Shown piece after piece: positions 45,125 through 54,827 of a stretch of DNA of 64,000 nt. Position numbers and translations under genes: made by a program. The number at the start of each line of letters is the position of its first letter. Position 1 is the stretch's first letter. The stretch spans positions 18,278 through 82,277 of the forward strand of contig CAJUJN010000011.1 of NCBI GenBank assembly GCA_910586775.1, read 5' to 3'. The stretch comes from an uncultured Acetatifactor sp. (GTDB lineage Bacteria; Bacillota; Clostridia; Lachnospirales; Lachnospiraceae). A model generated the notes under the pieces. It was not told where the DNA came from. It worked only from the letters and a program-made list of their open reading frames with translations, and searched no databases.

Positions 45125-46510
45125 ATGGATGTTTTAACAAAGATCCCGGTAAGGGAGCAGGACGCGAAAGAGCGTGCTGCCAATTTCGAGGAAGTATGTC
45201 TGGGATATAATCAGGAAGAAGCCCAGGCCGAAGCGGTCAGATGCATTAACTGTAAAAATGCGCAGTGTGTAAAGGGGTGTCCGGTTGCGATTGACATTCC
45301 CGGCTTTATTCAGAAGGTAAAGGAAGGCAATATAGAGGAAGCGTATCAGGTTATCAGCAAGGACAGCGCGCTTCCGGCAGTCTGCGGGAGGGTATGCCCT
45401 CAGGAAACTCAGTGCGAGGGTAAGTGTATCCGCGGTATCAAGGGAGACCCCATTTCCATCGGCAAGCTGGAGCGTTTTGTGGCGGACTGGGCGAGAGAAA
45501 ACGGAATCAAGCCCATTGTATCTGCCGGGAAAAAGGGGAAGAAGGTTGCCGTCATCGGTTCCGGCCCTGCAGGTCTGACCTGTGCCGGGGACCTGGCAAA
45601 AATGGGATATGATGTGACCATCTTTGAAGCCCTCCATGAGCCGGGCGGAGTATTGGTATACGGCATTCCGGAATTCCGCCTTCCGAAAAAGGCCGTTGTG
45701 GCTGAGGAGATCGAGAATGTAAAGGCTCTCGGCGTGAAGATAGAGACCAATGTGGTGGTGGGGAAATCCGTCACCATAGATGCCCTGATCCAGGAGGAAG
45801 GCTTTGAGGCTGTGTTCATCGGTTCCGGAGCCGGTCTGCCCAAGTTTATGGGTATTCCCGGCGAAAACTCCAACGGGGTGTTCTCAGCCAATGAGTACCT
45901 GACCAGAAGCAATCTGATGAAGGCTTTTGACAGCAATTCCAACACCCCTATCATGCACAGCAAAAAGGTGGCTGTGGTAGGAGGCGGAAATGTTGCCATG
46001 GATGCAGCCAGGACTGCCCTGCGTCTGGGAGCGGAAGTACATATCGTATACCGCCGCAGCGAGGAGGAGCTTCCGGCCAGAGTGGAGGAAGTCCACCACG
46101 CGAAGGAGGAGGGAATCATTTTCGACCTTCTGACCAATCCTACGGAAATCCTGGCGGACGAGAAGGGCTGGGTAACCGGCATGAAGTGTATCAGGATGGA
46201 GCTGGGTGAGCCGGACGCTTCCGGGCGCAGGCGTCCGGTGGAGGTTCCCGGTTCCGAATTTACAATGGAGCTGGATACCGTAATCATGTCCCTTGGAACT
46301 TCTCCGAATCCCTTGATTTCTTCTACTACGGAGGGTCTGGAGACGAATAAGTGGAAATGCATCGTAGCGGAGGAGTCCAACGGACAGACCAGCAAGGAAG
46401 GCGTCTATGCCGGCGGAGATGCAGTCACAGGCGCGGCTACCGTAATTCTGGCCATGGGCGCCGGTAAGGCGGCTGCTAAGGGGATAGATGAGTACTTAAG
46501 TAATAAGTAA
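45125..46510 (+). CDS. nfnB: NfnB-type NAD(P)H oxidoreductase large subunit (GltA-like)
   Basis: 461 residues, start ATG 45125 after GGAGGAACG. The N-terminal iron-sulfur ligands are CINCKNAQCVKGCPVAID and CGRVCPQETQCEGKC. Two dinucleotide folds follow: FAD at GSGPAGLTCAGDLAKMGY and NADPH at VVGGGNVAMDAARTALRLGA. A C-terminal FAD signature (GVYAGGDAVTGAATVILAMGAGK) closes the domain. It is the large subunit of NfnAB or a closely related glutamate-synthase-type enzyme. NfnA at 43851 supports NfnAB. This would balance ferredoxin, NADH and NADPH pools. Confidence 0.88.
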   Translation: MDVLTKIPVREQDAKERAANFEEVCLGYNQEEAQAEAVRCINCKNAQCVKGCPVAIDIPGFIQKVKEGNIEEAYQVISKDSALPAVCGRVCPQETQCEGKCIRGIKGDPISIGKLERFVADWARENGIKPIVSAGKKGKKVAVIGSGPAGLTCAGDLAKMGYDVTIFEALHEPGGVLVYGIPEFRLPKKAVVAEEIENVKALGVKIETNVVVGKSVTIDALIQEEGFEAVFIGSGAGLPKFMGIPGENSNGVFSANEYLTRSNLMKAFDSNSNTPIMHSKKVAVVGGGNVAMDAARTALRLGAEVHIVYRRSEEELPARVEEVHHAKEEGIIFDLLTNPTEILADEKGWVTGMKCIRMELGEPDASGRRRPVEVPGSEFTMELDTVIMSLGTSPNPLISSTTEGLETNKWKCIVAEESNGQTSKEGVYAGGDAVTGAATVILAMGAGKAAAKGIDEYLSNK

Positions 46511-46731
46511 ATTTCAGCGCCCATGGCCTGCTATGTGTGCCGATAAGGCGGCTGCTCATCCCCTGCCTGCCGCGGGCGTTGTCAGGGCGTCCGGGGAAAT
46601 ATGGGGAACCGGCGAGGCGGTACATGGGACAGACAGATATTTCAGCAGTATGTAAGAATATGCGCATTTCAGGCTGGCTGTCAACGGCCGGCGCCGAAAT
46701 GGGGCCTGACTTGAATATACAGGAGATTTTT

Positions 46732-47040
46732 ATGGTAAAACATATCGTATTATGGGATTTTGCGGAAGGTCTTTCCAGAGATGAGAAAAATGAGGCGGCG
46801 GAGAAGATGGCGTCCCTGCTGGAGCCGATCAGGGAACTGGTGCCCGGCGCGGTGGAAATTCGGGTAGTTCAGAATCAGCTTTCTTCCAGTAATCGTGACA
46901 TTGCGCTGATTTCCACATTCGAGACGCTGGATGCACTGATGACATACCAGAATCATCCGGCGCATGTGGAAGCCGGAAAATACGTCCGGAGCGTCACCTG
47001 CAACAGAGCCTGTATGGATTATGAGTTTGCGTCTAAATAG
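46732..47040 (+). CDS. Dabb (stress-responsive alpha/beta barrel) domain protein
   Basis: 102 residues from ATG 46732, with AGGAG upstream; the longer frame from 46537 lacks a site. The Dabb pattern is present: MVKHIVLWDFAEGLS, then VVQNQLSSSNRDIALISTF and LMTYQNHPAHVEAG. Such small dimeric ferredoxin-like proteins occur as stress proteins or small-molecule enzymes. Function is unknown here. Confidence 0.87.
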   Translation: MVKHIVLWDFAEGLSRDEKNEAAEKMASLLEPIRELVPGAVEIRVVQNQLSSSNRDIALISTFETLDALMTYQNHPAHVEAGKYVRSVTCNRACMDYEFASK

Positions 47041-47161
47041 CGTCAGGGTTACTGTTCACGCGGCACAATTCACTGAAGGGAAATGTCTGCAGGAAGTGGG
47101 CAGTAACATGTCATATGCTTTGTTCTGTGTTAAGTCAGAAGAGGAAAGTAGGTAGACAGAT

Positions 47162-48049
47162 ATGCCTTGGTGTCCGAAATGCAAAAGTGAGTATAGGGAT
47201 GGTTTTTCAATATGTGCCGATTGCGGCAGTGAGCTTGTGGATGAGGAAACATTTGCGCGGCTGGAGACGGAGCGGTTTGCGGCAGGGCGGATTGTGCCTG
47301 TGCAAAAGGCTGATATGGATGCAGATGCGGCGGCAGAAACCGAATTCATGGAGAATGAAAACTGCTGTTTCGAGACTGAGGACGAATATTCTGACAGTCC
47401 CGACGCTGCCGTTACGGAGAATGGAATGGACAGCGGCCTGAGAGCAGACAGGGAGGATTCCTGTGCGCCCGAAGCGGGAGCAGAGGAGAAGGGGGCTCCT
47501 TTATCCGGGCCGCAGACGAAAAGTACCGGTTACAGCTCCCTGTATCGGGATAATGCCGAGCGTGCCAGCGAAAATCGTTCGTCCGCGTGGGTTCTGATGG
47601 CTGTGGGAGGCCTGGGAATTGTCGCTTTGATCATGGGAATCACGGGGGTGATTCCGCTGCATTTCAGTAATGCATATCTGTTTTATGGTGTGATGGCTGC
47701 CGTGTTTATCCTGTTTCTGGTAGCCGGCATCATATCCATGAAAAATGCCCTGATTTTTGAAAAAAGTGCGGAATCGGAGAATTCCGTCAAAAAGGCTCTT
47801 CTGGACTGGTGCAGGCAGAATCTTCGGAAGGAAGAACTGGACCGGCAGATTGGGATAGGCGGAACGGCAGCCACGGAAGAGGGGGCGGCAGAGATGGAAT
47901 CGGAGGAAATTCTCTATTTCAGGCGTTTTGAGGCCATCAAGGCAAGGCTGAATCACCAGTTTCTGAACCTGGACCAGGGATTCCTGGAAAAACTCATTGA
48001 TGATACTGTCTATGAGATGGTTTACAGCGATGAGGAGGAAACGGCCTGA
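47162..48049 (+). CDS. Zinc-ribbon membrane protein of unknown function
   Basis: 295 residues. The N terminus is a zinc ribbon (WCPKCKSEYRDGFSICADCG), then an acidic linker of ~110 residues, two membrane helices at about 142-190 (VLMAVGGLGIVALIMGITGV; LFYGVMAAVFILFLVAGII) and an acidic cytosolic tail with a predicted helical segment. It resembles zinc-ribbon leader proteins common in this bacterial group. It lies between the Dabb gene and rlmH. Confidence 0.75.
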   Translation: MPWCPKCKSEYRDGFSICADCGSELVDEETFARLETERFAAGRIVPVQKADMDADAAAETEFMENENCCFETEDEYSDSPDAAVTENGMDSGLRADREDSCAPEAGAEEKGAPLSGPQTKSTGYSSLYRDNAERASENRSSAWVLMAVGGLGIVALIMGITGVIPLHFSNAYLFYGVMAAVFILFLVAGIISMKNALIFEKSAESENSVKKALLDWCRQNLRKEELDRQIGIGGTAATEEGAAEMESEEILYFRRFEAIKARLNHQFLNLDQGFLEKLIDDTVYEMVYSDEEETA

Positions 48050-48148
48050 GTACAGGCGCTGAAAATCTGTATTTGTGTGTGACTTATGATGCGAAAGAGC
48101 CCGGGGAAAGACAATATTTTCAGCTTGCCGGAGAGTGAGGGAGACATT

Positions 48149-48628
48149 TTGAAAATCAGCATCGCATGTGTGGGCAGGATAAAGGAGAAATTCTACAGAG
48201 ACGCTGTATCGGAATATGAGAAACGGTTAAGCAGATACTGCAGACTGGAATTTCTGGAAGTGGCAGATGAGAAAACGCCCGAAGGAGCCGGCGAGGCTCA
48301 GGAGGAGCAGATAAAGGAAAAAGAGGCGAGGCGCCTTCTGGAGAAAATCCGGGAGGACGCCTTTGTCTGTACTTTGGAGATTGGGGGGAAGAGGCTGACT
48401 TCTGAAGGGTTCGCCAGGTGGATGGAGGGGCTGACTGTAAAAGGAACCAGCCATATTGTGTTTGTCATCGGCGGCTCGTTAGGGCTTCACGAATCTGTGC
48501 GCAGAAGGGCGGACATGGCGCTGAGTTTTTCGGACATGACCTTTCCGCATCAGCTGATGCGTGTGATATTGACGGAGCAGATTTACCGGGCTTTCCGGAT
48601 TATACATGGGGCACCATACCATAAGTGA
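48149..48628 (+). CDS. rlmH: 23S rRNA (pseudouridine-1915-N3)-methyltransferase RlmH
   Basis: 159 residues from TTG 48149, with AGGGAG 5 bases upstream. Length and start (KISIACVGRIKEKFYRDAVSEYEKRLSRY) match the family exactly; upstream ATG-frame codons do not. The SPOUT knot is seen in FVIGGSLGLHESVRRRADMALSFSDMTFPHQLMRVILTEQIYRAFRI, with the SAM-binding Gly-rich loop and the C-terminal HGAPYHK. It methylates a ribosomal pseudouridine. Confidence 0.95.
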   Translation: MKISIACVGRIKEKFYRDAVSEYEKRLSRYCRLEFLEVADEKTPEGAGEAQEEQIKEKEARRLLEKIREDAFVCTLEIGGKRLTSEGFARWMEGLTVKGTSHIVFVIGGSLGLHESVRRRADMALSFSDMTFPHQLMRVILTEQIYRAFRIIHGAPYHK

Positions 48629-48695
48629 GGGTGTGAACACAATCCGAATACCGGATGAAGAGAATTGTGAGGAAGAGAGGGAGCATAAAAAATAG

Positions 48696-49922
48696 ATGAG
48701 AGAACAAAAAAGCAGACTTTTATGGATTTTTATAAACGTATTTGTGTTTGCACTGATTTTATTGTTGACCTATATCACTCCGTTATATGCGGATGATATT
48801 ATGAATCTAAAGATATTTGGTACAGATATAGACATACAAAATATGGGTGATGTGATAGAAAGCGTGAAAGCATATTACGCTACATGGGGTGGACGGGCTA
48901 CTGCACAGTTTCTGATTCAGTTTTTTCTGTTGTATGATAAGAAATTGTATGACATTGTCAATGCCTTCATTTATGTAGCTATGGCTTACGTTATGTATCA
49001 ATATATAGAACCGGACAGAAAGAGAAATAATATAATGCTGCTGTTTATTTACCTGATGTTATGGTTCTTTATGCCGACTTTTGGAGGAGAAATCCTTTGG
49101 CTTACAGGCAGTATAACTTACCTTTGGGAATTGTTGATTGTAATTGCATTTGGATTGGTTTATTATCGTGCCTGTCTGACGGAGGAGAAGGAGAGAAAGG
49201 CCATAAGCAGTGGGCTTGCGCTGATAGCGGCGTTGGGAATGGGGATTGCAGGTTTTTTGGCAGGTCTGTCCATAGAAGCCACGTCCTGCACGCTGATGGC
49301 GGCTCTTTTCTTCTTTGCAGTATGGAGTATCCGGCGGAAGAGGCGTTTCCGTATCTGGGAAATAACAGGAATAATTGGGGCTTTGGCAGGTTTTTGCGTA
49401 TTGATGCTTGCTCCGGGCAATTTTTCGCGATATTCTCATGTGGCAGTAGAAGCCGCAGAAAGAAGTGTTTTATTTGAGTACATATATCGCATTTTCCGAG
49501 AAACATATTATGCATTTTATTATTTGACGTTTCCAACAGGAGTATGTATTGCATTGACTTTGCTGGCACCGAAAACGGCGAAAAGAAAGCTCCTGTTTTT
49601 CCCGGTACTGGCATTCATCAGTGTATATGTTATGACATTTTCAAATGGATTTGCAACAAGGATATTTGTGACTCCGCTTGTCCTGCTTACAATAGGAATC
49701 GGTTTGGCGGTTAACAGCATAAGAACGGAATCAGGCGGCGTGACTCAAGACAGGAAAAGACAAAAGCTTTCCTTTGCAGTAATTGCATGTACTCTGGTTC
49801 TCGTAGCTTTGACCCAATATGCCACTGGGGTATTGAGAAGCATACAAACAGGGGAAACGATGTATAAGGAAATCGGCTATATCCTTCAGGATACTTCCAT
49901 ATCACAAGGACTGATGCCATAG
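48696..49922 (+). CDS. DUF6056-like polytopic membrane protein
   Basis: 408 residues with about ten hydrophobic helices. The first loop has PLYADDIMN and YYATWGGRATAQFL, like the acidic loop of DUF6056/GtrC-like envelope glycosyltransferases. A start at ATG 48696 follows a GAGG. The gene is more AT-rich than its neighbours, hinting at separate origin. It is likely to be a lipid-sugar-using membrane glycosyltransferase, but no partner lies nearby. Confidence 0.65.
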   Translation: MREQKSRLLWIFINVFVFALILLLTYITPLYADDIMNLKIFGTDIDIQNMGDVIESVKAYYATWGGRATAQFLIQFFLLYDKKLYDIVNAFIYVAMAYVMYQYIEPDRKRNNIMLLFIYLMLWFFMPTFGGEILWLTGSITYLWELLIVIAFGLVYYRACLTEEKERKAISSGLALIAALGMGIAGFLAGLSIEATSCTLMAALFFFAVWSIRRKRRFRIWEITGIIGALAGFCVLMLAPGNFSRYSHVAVEAAERSVLFEYIYRIFRETYYAFYYLTFPTGVCIALTLLAPKTAKRKLLFFPVLAFISVYVMTFSNGFATRIFVTPLVLLTIGIGLAVNSIRTESGGVTQDRKRQKLSFAVIACTLVLVALTQYATGVLRSIQTGETMYKEIGYILQDTSISQGLMP

Positions 49923-49992
49923 CAAATATTGTCTTGGGATTTACATGCAAAGAACACACGAAAAAGTCTTACGGAATCTGGGGTGAAGAACA

Positions 49993-51411
49993 GTGAAAGG
50001 TTTCCGAAATAAATGTAAAAGATATGGAGTGTGTGAAAATACTACAATTCAGCAGGACGGGCAGCGTGCCGTGGGTACCAGGCTTTCCGATGAGCTTTCC
50101 GAGGTGGTGTTGGAGCAGGGACAGACTTATGTAGGGCAGGCATCCACACTGGGAGAAGACCATCTGTGCTCCTATGTTCCCACAAGGGAAGAGAGCGGTA
50201 ATATAAACGGACTGATTTTTGCCGGCATTTCCATGGCGGATGTGAACAGACAGGTCACTTTTACGGTATATTTATCCTGTATTATCGGGATTGTACTTAT
50301 TATTGCGGGAATTTTTGTTGTGGGCGCTTATATCAAACGGGCGGTTTCCAAGCCCCTCTTTCGCCTGACTGTTCTGGCGGAGACGTTGGAGCAGGGGAAT
50401 CTGGGGCTGAGCATGGATCAGGACATGGAGGCTGCCATTCATTCCAATGATGAGATTGGGATTCTGGCCCAGAGCTTTGACCAGACAATCCGCCGTCTGC
50501 GCAATTATATAGGAGAGATTTCTCATATGCTGGAATCCATAGCAGAGGGAGACCTGACGGTTCAGATCAATCAGGAATATGTGGGGGATTTTGCCAGAAT
50601 ACGTACCTCATTGAACGACATTCTTGAGAAACTCGACAAAACCATAAGCCAGATTGTGGTCAGTTCCGAATGCGTTTCCGGCGGAGCGGCCCAGATGTCT
50701 GCCGCGGCTCAGGGGCTGAGCCAGGGTTCCGTGGAACAGACCGGTGCCGTGGAAGAGTTGGAGAATACCATGGAGGAAGTTGCAGGCCGGATCAGACAGA
50801 CTGCGGACAATGCAGGGCAGGTACAGGAGCAGGCCGGAGAAATGGGGCGGCAGCTGACTGAGAGCAACCAGAAAATGAAGGAAATGATAATAGCCATGGA
50901 GAAGATTAACTCCAGCTCGGGTGAAATCGGAAAAATCATCAAGGCCATTGAGGATATCGCTTTCCAGACCAATATCCTGGCATTGAATGCCTCTGTGGAG
51001 GCGGCCAGGGAAGGGGAAGCGGGCAAGGGATTTGCGGTAGTGTCCGGCGAGGTGCGTAGCCTTGCGGGCAAGACGGCGGAAGCTTCCCAATCTACTGCAG
51101 CACTAATCGAACGTTCCATTGCTGCAGTGAAGGAGGGAACCCTGATTGCAGACGCCACGGCGCAGCAGTTGGAAGGCGCAGTTACGCAGGCGCAGGGAAT
51201 TGTGGGAACCATCGACCATATTGCTTCTGATGCCAGAACCCAGGCGGAAGCAATGGAGCAGATTCAGAGTCAGATTGGCCAGATTGCCAGTGTGGCACAG
51301 ACGAATTCCGCTACCGCCCAGGAGAGTTCCGCTGCCAGTGAAGAACTCAGCGACCAGGCGGGGTTGCTCAGGCAGCTGGTGAAAACCTTCCGGCTTCGCA
51401 AGGGGAGGTAA
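49993..51411 (+). CDS. N-terminally truncated methyl-accepting chemotaxis protein
   Basis: 472 residues from GTG 49993, whose ribosome site is weak. Normal receptors start with a membrane helix and a full sensor domain. Here the first transmembrane helix and the first half of the Cache domain are missing; the frame begins just before TTIQQDGQRAVGTRL, typical of the Cache C-terminal half. A membrane helix (VYLSCIIGIVLIIAGIFVVGA), HAMP domain and the signalling hairpin follow, with tip IEDIAFQTNILALNASVEAAREGEAGKGFAVV. It may be defective or work as a one-helix receptor. Confidence 0.78.
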   Translation: MKGFRNKCKRYGVCENTTIQQDGQRAVGTRLSDELSEVVLEQGQTYVGQASTLGEDHLCSYVPTREESGNINGLIFAGISMADVNRQVTFTVYLSCIIGIVLIIAGIFVVGAYIKRAVSKPLFRLTVLAETLEQGNLGLSMDQDMEAAIHSNDEIGILAQSFDQTIRRLRNYIGEISHMLESIAEGDLTVQINQEYVGDFARIRTSLNDILEKLDKTISQIVVSSECVSGGAAQMSAAAQGLSQGSVEQTGAVEELENTMEEVAGRIRQTADNAGQVQEQAGEMGRQLTESNQKMKEMIIAMEKINSSSGEIGKIIKAIEDIAFQTNILALNASVEAAREGEAGKGFAVVSGEVRSLAGKTAEASQSTAALIERSIAAVKEGTLIADATAQQLEGAVTQAQGIVGTIDHIASDARTQAEAMEQIQSQIGQIASVAQTNSATAQESSAASEELSDQAGLLRQLVKTFRLRKGR

Positions 51412-51593
51412 GGATTTTCAGGGGCTTTGGACCGGATTAAGGGGAAGCGGCGGCAGGCGCGGTTTTCAAGTAAACTTCAGGTTGCGTTTTTGCTTTTACA
51501 ATCAACTTCACAGGTATGGTAAAGAGGGCTGTATTTTCGTATAATAAGGAAAGAGAAAGAGGATAAGCCTGAATAATCGGAAGGGAGAAAGAA

Positions 51594-52835
51594 ATGTTTG
51601 ATCAAGTAAAAGCAGGAAAACAGATCGCGCTGTTCCGAAAACGGAAGAGGCTGACGCAGGAGGAGGTTGCCGGACGGCTGAACATAAGCCCCCAGGCGGT
51701 GAGCAAATGGGAGAACGGCCGGACCATGCCGGAATTGCCGATTTTGGTGGAATTGTCGGAATTGCTGGAATGTTCCATAGACCAGATACTTTTTTCCGTG
51801 CCCGGTTTTGCTGCCAATGCCAATTTTGAGCACATATTGCTGCCATATGCTCCGATTGCTGATTTCACGGGCAGAAACTGGCCCAGGAGCATGTCAAAAC
51901 CGGCAATCCTGTCAGCCATCAAACTTTTTATGGGACTTGAGGAGCGCAGGGACACAATGAACCGGCAGATAAACGATGACACGGAATATATTCTTCAATC
52001 CGCATTCTCCGGCATTGCGTTTGGCTACTCCTGGGAGCCTGACGAAACCTGGGAAAGCTGTCTTGCAGTATACGGACTGACTTGTGAGACTCATACAAGA
52101 GCGGATTATTCTGAGGCAGAATTCATTCGGCTGGCGGTGCAGCATATTCTGGGCGGATATCCTGTAATTGTTATTCCGAAGGAATATACAGATACCATAT
52201 TGGCTACGGGATTTTCTGACCAGGGCAAAATCTTAAAAGGTCTTTCGTTTCTGGACGGCGATGATGACAAGAATTCCGTCATGTCTTTTGGACAGCTGAA
52301 AAGTTTTTCGGAATGGTATGCCGGAGATTCTGACCTGCTGCTGATAAAAAACGGTTCCAAAACCGTTTCTCCTGCCGCTCAATGCCGGGAAGCCTTACGA
52401 AAAGGATATACTCTTTTAAGGAATAAAACGCATCATTTTGATGAGCCCCTTGTGGGACATGGTCTGGTGATTTATGACAACTGGTGTGAAGAGCTTCGAA
52501 GGGAAACGAATCAGGGGTCAGCGGTCATAGAATGTATGTTTCCTCATCTTTTCATACATTATGAAGGGAAACTTCGGATCAGGGAATTTCTGGAGCTTTG
52601 TCTGCATTTGACAGGGCCTGCGAACCCCCGGGCTTTTACCCTGGCAATTTCAAAATACGCTGAAATACTTGAACTCTGTGAGAAGTGCATGCATGAAATG
52701 CTGCCCAAAACGCCTGCGGATGCGGAGGAAGCCAGGGCCATGCGGCAGGGCTATATCGGAATATTGCAAAGAACCAGGGAACTGGAGGAAGAAGCTTTAG
52801 AGGCAGTAGCTTCGATTGCGGTTAACGGGAAATAA
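51594..52835 (+). CDS. XRE-type regulator with large C-terminal BtrH-like sensor domain
   Basis: 413 residues. Residues ~8-65 are an XRE helix-turn-helix (IALFRKRKRLTQEEVAGRLNISPQAVSKWENGRTMP). The remaining ~340 residues have an unusual composition, with LGGYPVIVIPKEYTD and GHGLVIYDNW resembling the BtrH_N/peptidase-C39-like sensor fold. A tail of charged helices follows. It probably binds its own promoter and senses a small molecule, but neither can be identified here. It has its own ribosome site (GGAAGGGAG) and a possible promoter (TATAAT near 51540). Confidence 0.78.
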   Translation: MFDQVKAGKQIALFRKRKRLTQEEVAGRLNISPQAVSKWENGRTMPELPILVELSELLECSIDQILFSVPGFAANANFEHILLPYAPIADFTGRNWPRSMSKPAILSAIKLFMGLEERRDTMNRQINDDTEYILQSAFSGIAFGYSWEPDETWESCLAVYGLTCETHTRADYSEAEFIRLAVQHILGGYPVIVIPKEYTDTILATGFSDQGKILKGLSFLDGDDDKNSVMSFGQLKSFSEWYAGDSDLLLIKNGSKTVSPAAQCREALRKGYTLLRNKTHHFDEPLVGHGLVIYDNWCEELRRETNQGSAVIECMFPHLFIHYEGKLRIREFLELCLHLTGPANPRAFTLAISKYAEILELCEKCMHEMLPKTPADAEEARAMRQGYIGILQRTRELEEEALEAVASIAVNGK

Positions 52836-52855
52836 AGAGCGTGACAGGAAAAGAC

Positions 52856-52972
52856 ATGGTAGAGGGAAATGAGACGGCATTAAAATTGTATCAGAGATTT
52901 GGATTTGAAGTTTTTGGCAGATATATATGGGCATATTGTTATGAAGCGGAAAATGGAAACAGGAAAATTTGA
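52856..52972 (+). pseudogene. 3' remnant of a GNAT acetyltransferase
   Basis: 38 codons beginning MVEGNETALKLYQRFGFEVFGRY, the conserved C-terminal strand-helix of GNAT acetyltransferases (V.GNETAIKLYEKFGFE). The preceding acetyl-CoA-binding part is absent. It looks like a gene tail left by deletion. Confidence 0.7.
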
Positions 52973-53168
52973 ATAGAACAGAAAGTGGCGGTTAAGCAAC
53001 ACTAAAACGTTTTGGTGGAGTGCTGTCAGAGAAAGCTTGTCCTGGGGAAGAAAATATCAGCAGTCTGTATATTGATGGAGAAACATTATATGCCGCAAGC
53101 GAACGTTCCGGAAATCAGTTTTTCAGGCCTGTGGGGGCAGGGAAAAAAGAAGGGAGATGTGGTGAGAC

Positions 53169-53975
53169 ATGGATTTATTTACATTATGCGGGAGAATACA
53201 TCTGCCCGGTGAAATACAGGAAAAAGTCATGGATTATTATAAGACTGCCGATTTCGGCCCGACAGAATCTCTCAGGGAAAGACTGAAAAGCAGAGATACA
53301 GAGGCCCGGGCAAGAAGAGAACTGGAAGAAATTCTGGAGCCGGATCCCGGGAAAATAAAAATGCTTACATACATGCTGCTGTGCGGGGCGGACCTGTATC
53401 ACTGGTATGAGGAAAAGGGGATACCGGAGGAGATCTTTTTTGATACCATGGGCTGCTTTTCCAGGTTTATAGAGGAATGCAGGGAGAAAACCGGAATGTA
53501 TGCCTTTGACAGGGAATGGTGGACCGGGCGTCAGATCAGCGGGAATCTGTTCAGGATTGGGGAACTGGAATATGAGATGATAGACGACGGCAGGAAGAGG
53601 GTGAGCATTCATATCCCTTCCGACGCTGTTTTAACCAGAGAAAAATGTGATGTCTCCATGGAAGCGGCAGAAAGCTTTTTTGCCAGGTATTTTCCTGATT
53701 ATCGAGGTAAGGATTATGTATGCCATTCATGGCTTCTGGCACCGGAGCTGAAATCCCTGCTGCCGGAGGATTCCCATATTCTGGACTTTCAGCGCAGATT
53801 CCGGATTCAGGAGGTGGACTACCAGGGGCAGGAGTATGTGGAATGGGTATTCAGGACGGGAAACGCCCGGGTTGCAGATTACCCGGAAAATACCTGCCTG
53901 CAGAAGAGTATGAAGAAATATTTGCAGGAAGGCGGGAAAATCGGGAATGGCTTCGGTGTGTGGATAAAGAACTGA
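53169..53975 (+). CDS. Acyltransferase domain-containing protein (NAT_N/GNAT_C type)
   Basis: 268 residues with AAGGGAG upstream. It matches the two-domain pattern seen in Firmicute acyltransferase-domain proteins: IPEEIFFDTMGCFSRFIEE, then WWTGRQISGNLFRIGELEYE, IHIPSDAVLTREKCDVS, CHSWLLAPELKSLLPEDSHI and EWVFRT near the end. A GNAT-like fold is implied, but the donor and acceptor are unknown. The preceding bases 52973-53168 hold an unrecognised coding-like remnant (from about 53040). Confidence 0.75.
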   Translation: MDLFTLCGRIHLPGEIQEKVMDYYKTADFGPTESLRERLKSRDTEARARRELEEILEPDPGKIKMLTYMLLCGADLYHWYEEKGIPEEIFFDTMGCFSRFIEECREKTGMYAFDREWWTGRQISGNLFRIGELEYEMIDDGRKRVSIHIPSDAVLTREKCDVSMEAAESFFARYFPDYRGKDYVCHSWLLAPELKSLLPEDSHILDFQRRFRIQEVDYQGQEYVEWVFRTGNARVADYPENTCLQKSMKKYLQEGGKIGNGFGVWIKN

Positions 53976-54158
53976 TTCCGGGCGGAGAATATAGGAGCGG
54001 AAACAGCCTCTCGGCATTTGGAAGCAGAATCCGGCATTCGGGCTGAACCTTCCTGGAATAGCGGGAGAATCAGTCCGAAGGAGTTCCGGAAAACAGCGCG
54101 ATATGTGGCTTAGCGATTCCGAGAGACTATAAAAAGAAAAAGGCGAAAGGGAACCCTG

Positions 54159-54827
54159 GTGGATTTATATTATATCGAGGACAATCCGGATATTGCGGAT
54201 ACCGTAAAAACATATCTGGAACAACGAAATTTCGTAGTAACCATATGCGCAACCCTTGCCCGGGCCAGGCAGGCGATACAGAACCATGTGCCGGGAGTGG
54301 TTTTACTGGACTGGAACATGCCGGACGGCCGGGGGGACAGCCTGTGCCGGTGGATTCGGGGCAACTGGAAGGAACTTCCGGTAATCTTTCTCACGGTCAG
54401 AGGAGATTCGGCCGACATTGTCTCCGGTTTTCAAAACGGCGCAGACGATTATGTAGTAAAACCCTTTGAACTGGAAGTGCTGTATTCCCGGATTCGGGCG
54501 GTGCTGCGCAGAACCGGCAATGTGGCGGAACAATATCTGTCCTGCGGCGGTATTTCCATTGACACAAATCGTCGGCAGGTCATCTGTCATTCGGAAGAAA
54601 TCCTCTTAAGCGCGGCGGAATATCAGCTGCTTTTGTACCTGATGCAGCATAAAGGGAAGACGGTTACCAGGGAAAAAATCCTGGAGCAGGTGTGGGATGC
54701 CAACGGCAGCTATGTAAATGATAATACCTTAACGGTCACCATGAAGCGGCTGCGGGATAAGCTGAATCAGCCGGAGTGTCTGAAGACAGTCAGAAGCGTG
54801 GGATACCGTATGGAGGATATCCTATGA
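54159..54827 (+). CDS. OmpR-family response regulator
   Basis: 222 residues from GTG 54159. The receiver starts DLYYIEDNPDI, with the phospho-acceptor Asp in VVLLDWNMPD and the conserved Lys in VVKPFELEVL. The winged-helix DNA-binding domain occupies ~130-222 (AAEYQLLLYLMQHKGKTVTREKILEQVW, TVTMKRLRDKL). Its stop overlaps the kinase start (ATGA), so the two form a coupled pair. The regulated genes are not apparent from this window. Confidence 0.95.
   Translation: MDLYYIEDNPDIADTVKTYLEQRNFVVTICATLARARQAIQNHVPGVVLLDWNMPDGRGDSLCRWIRGNWKELPVIFLTVRGDSADIVSGFQNGADDYVVKPFELEVLYSRIRAVLRRTGNVAEQYLSCGGISIDTNRRQVICHSEEILLSAAEYQLLLYLMQHKGKTVTREKILEQVWDANGSYVNDNTLTVTMKRLRDKLNQPECLKTVRSVGYRMEDIL

Noticed and set aside
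45409..46395. 328-codon minus-strand frame within nfnB
   Set aside because: The + strand encodes a complete oxidoreductase with iron-sulfur and nucleotide motifs; the minus frame is an antisense shadow.
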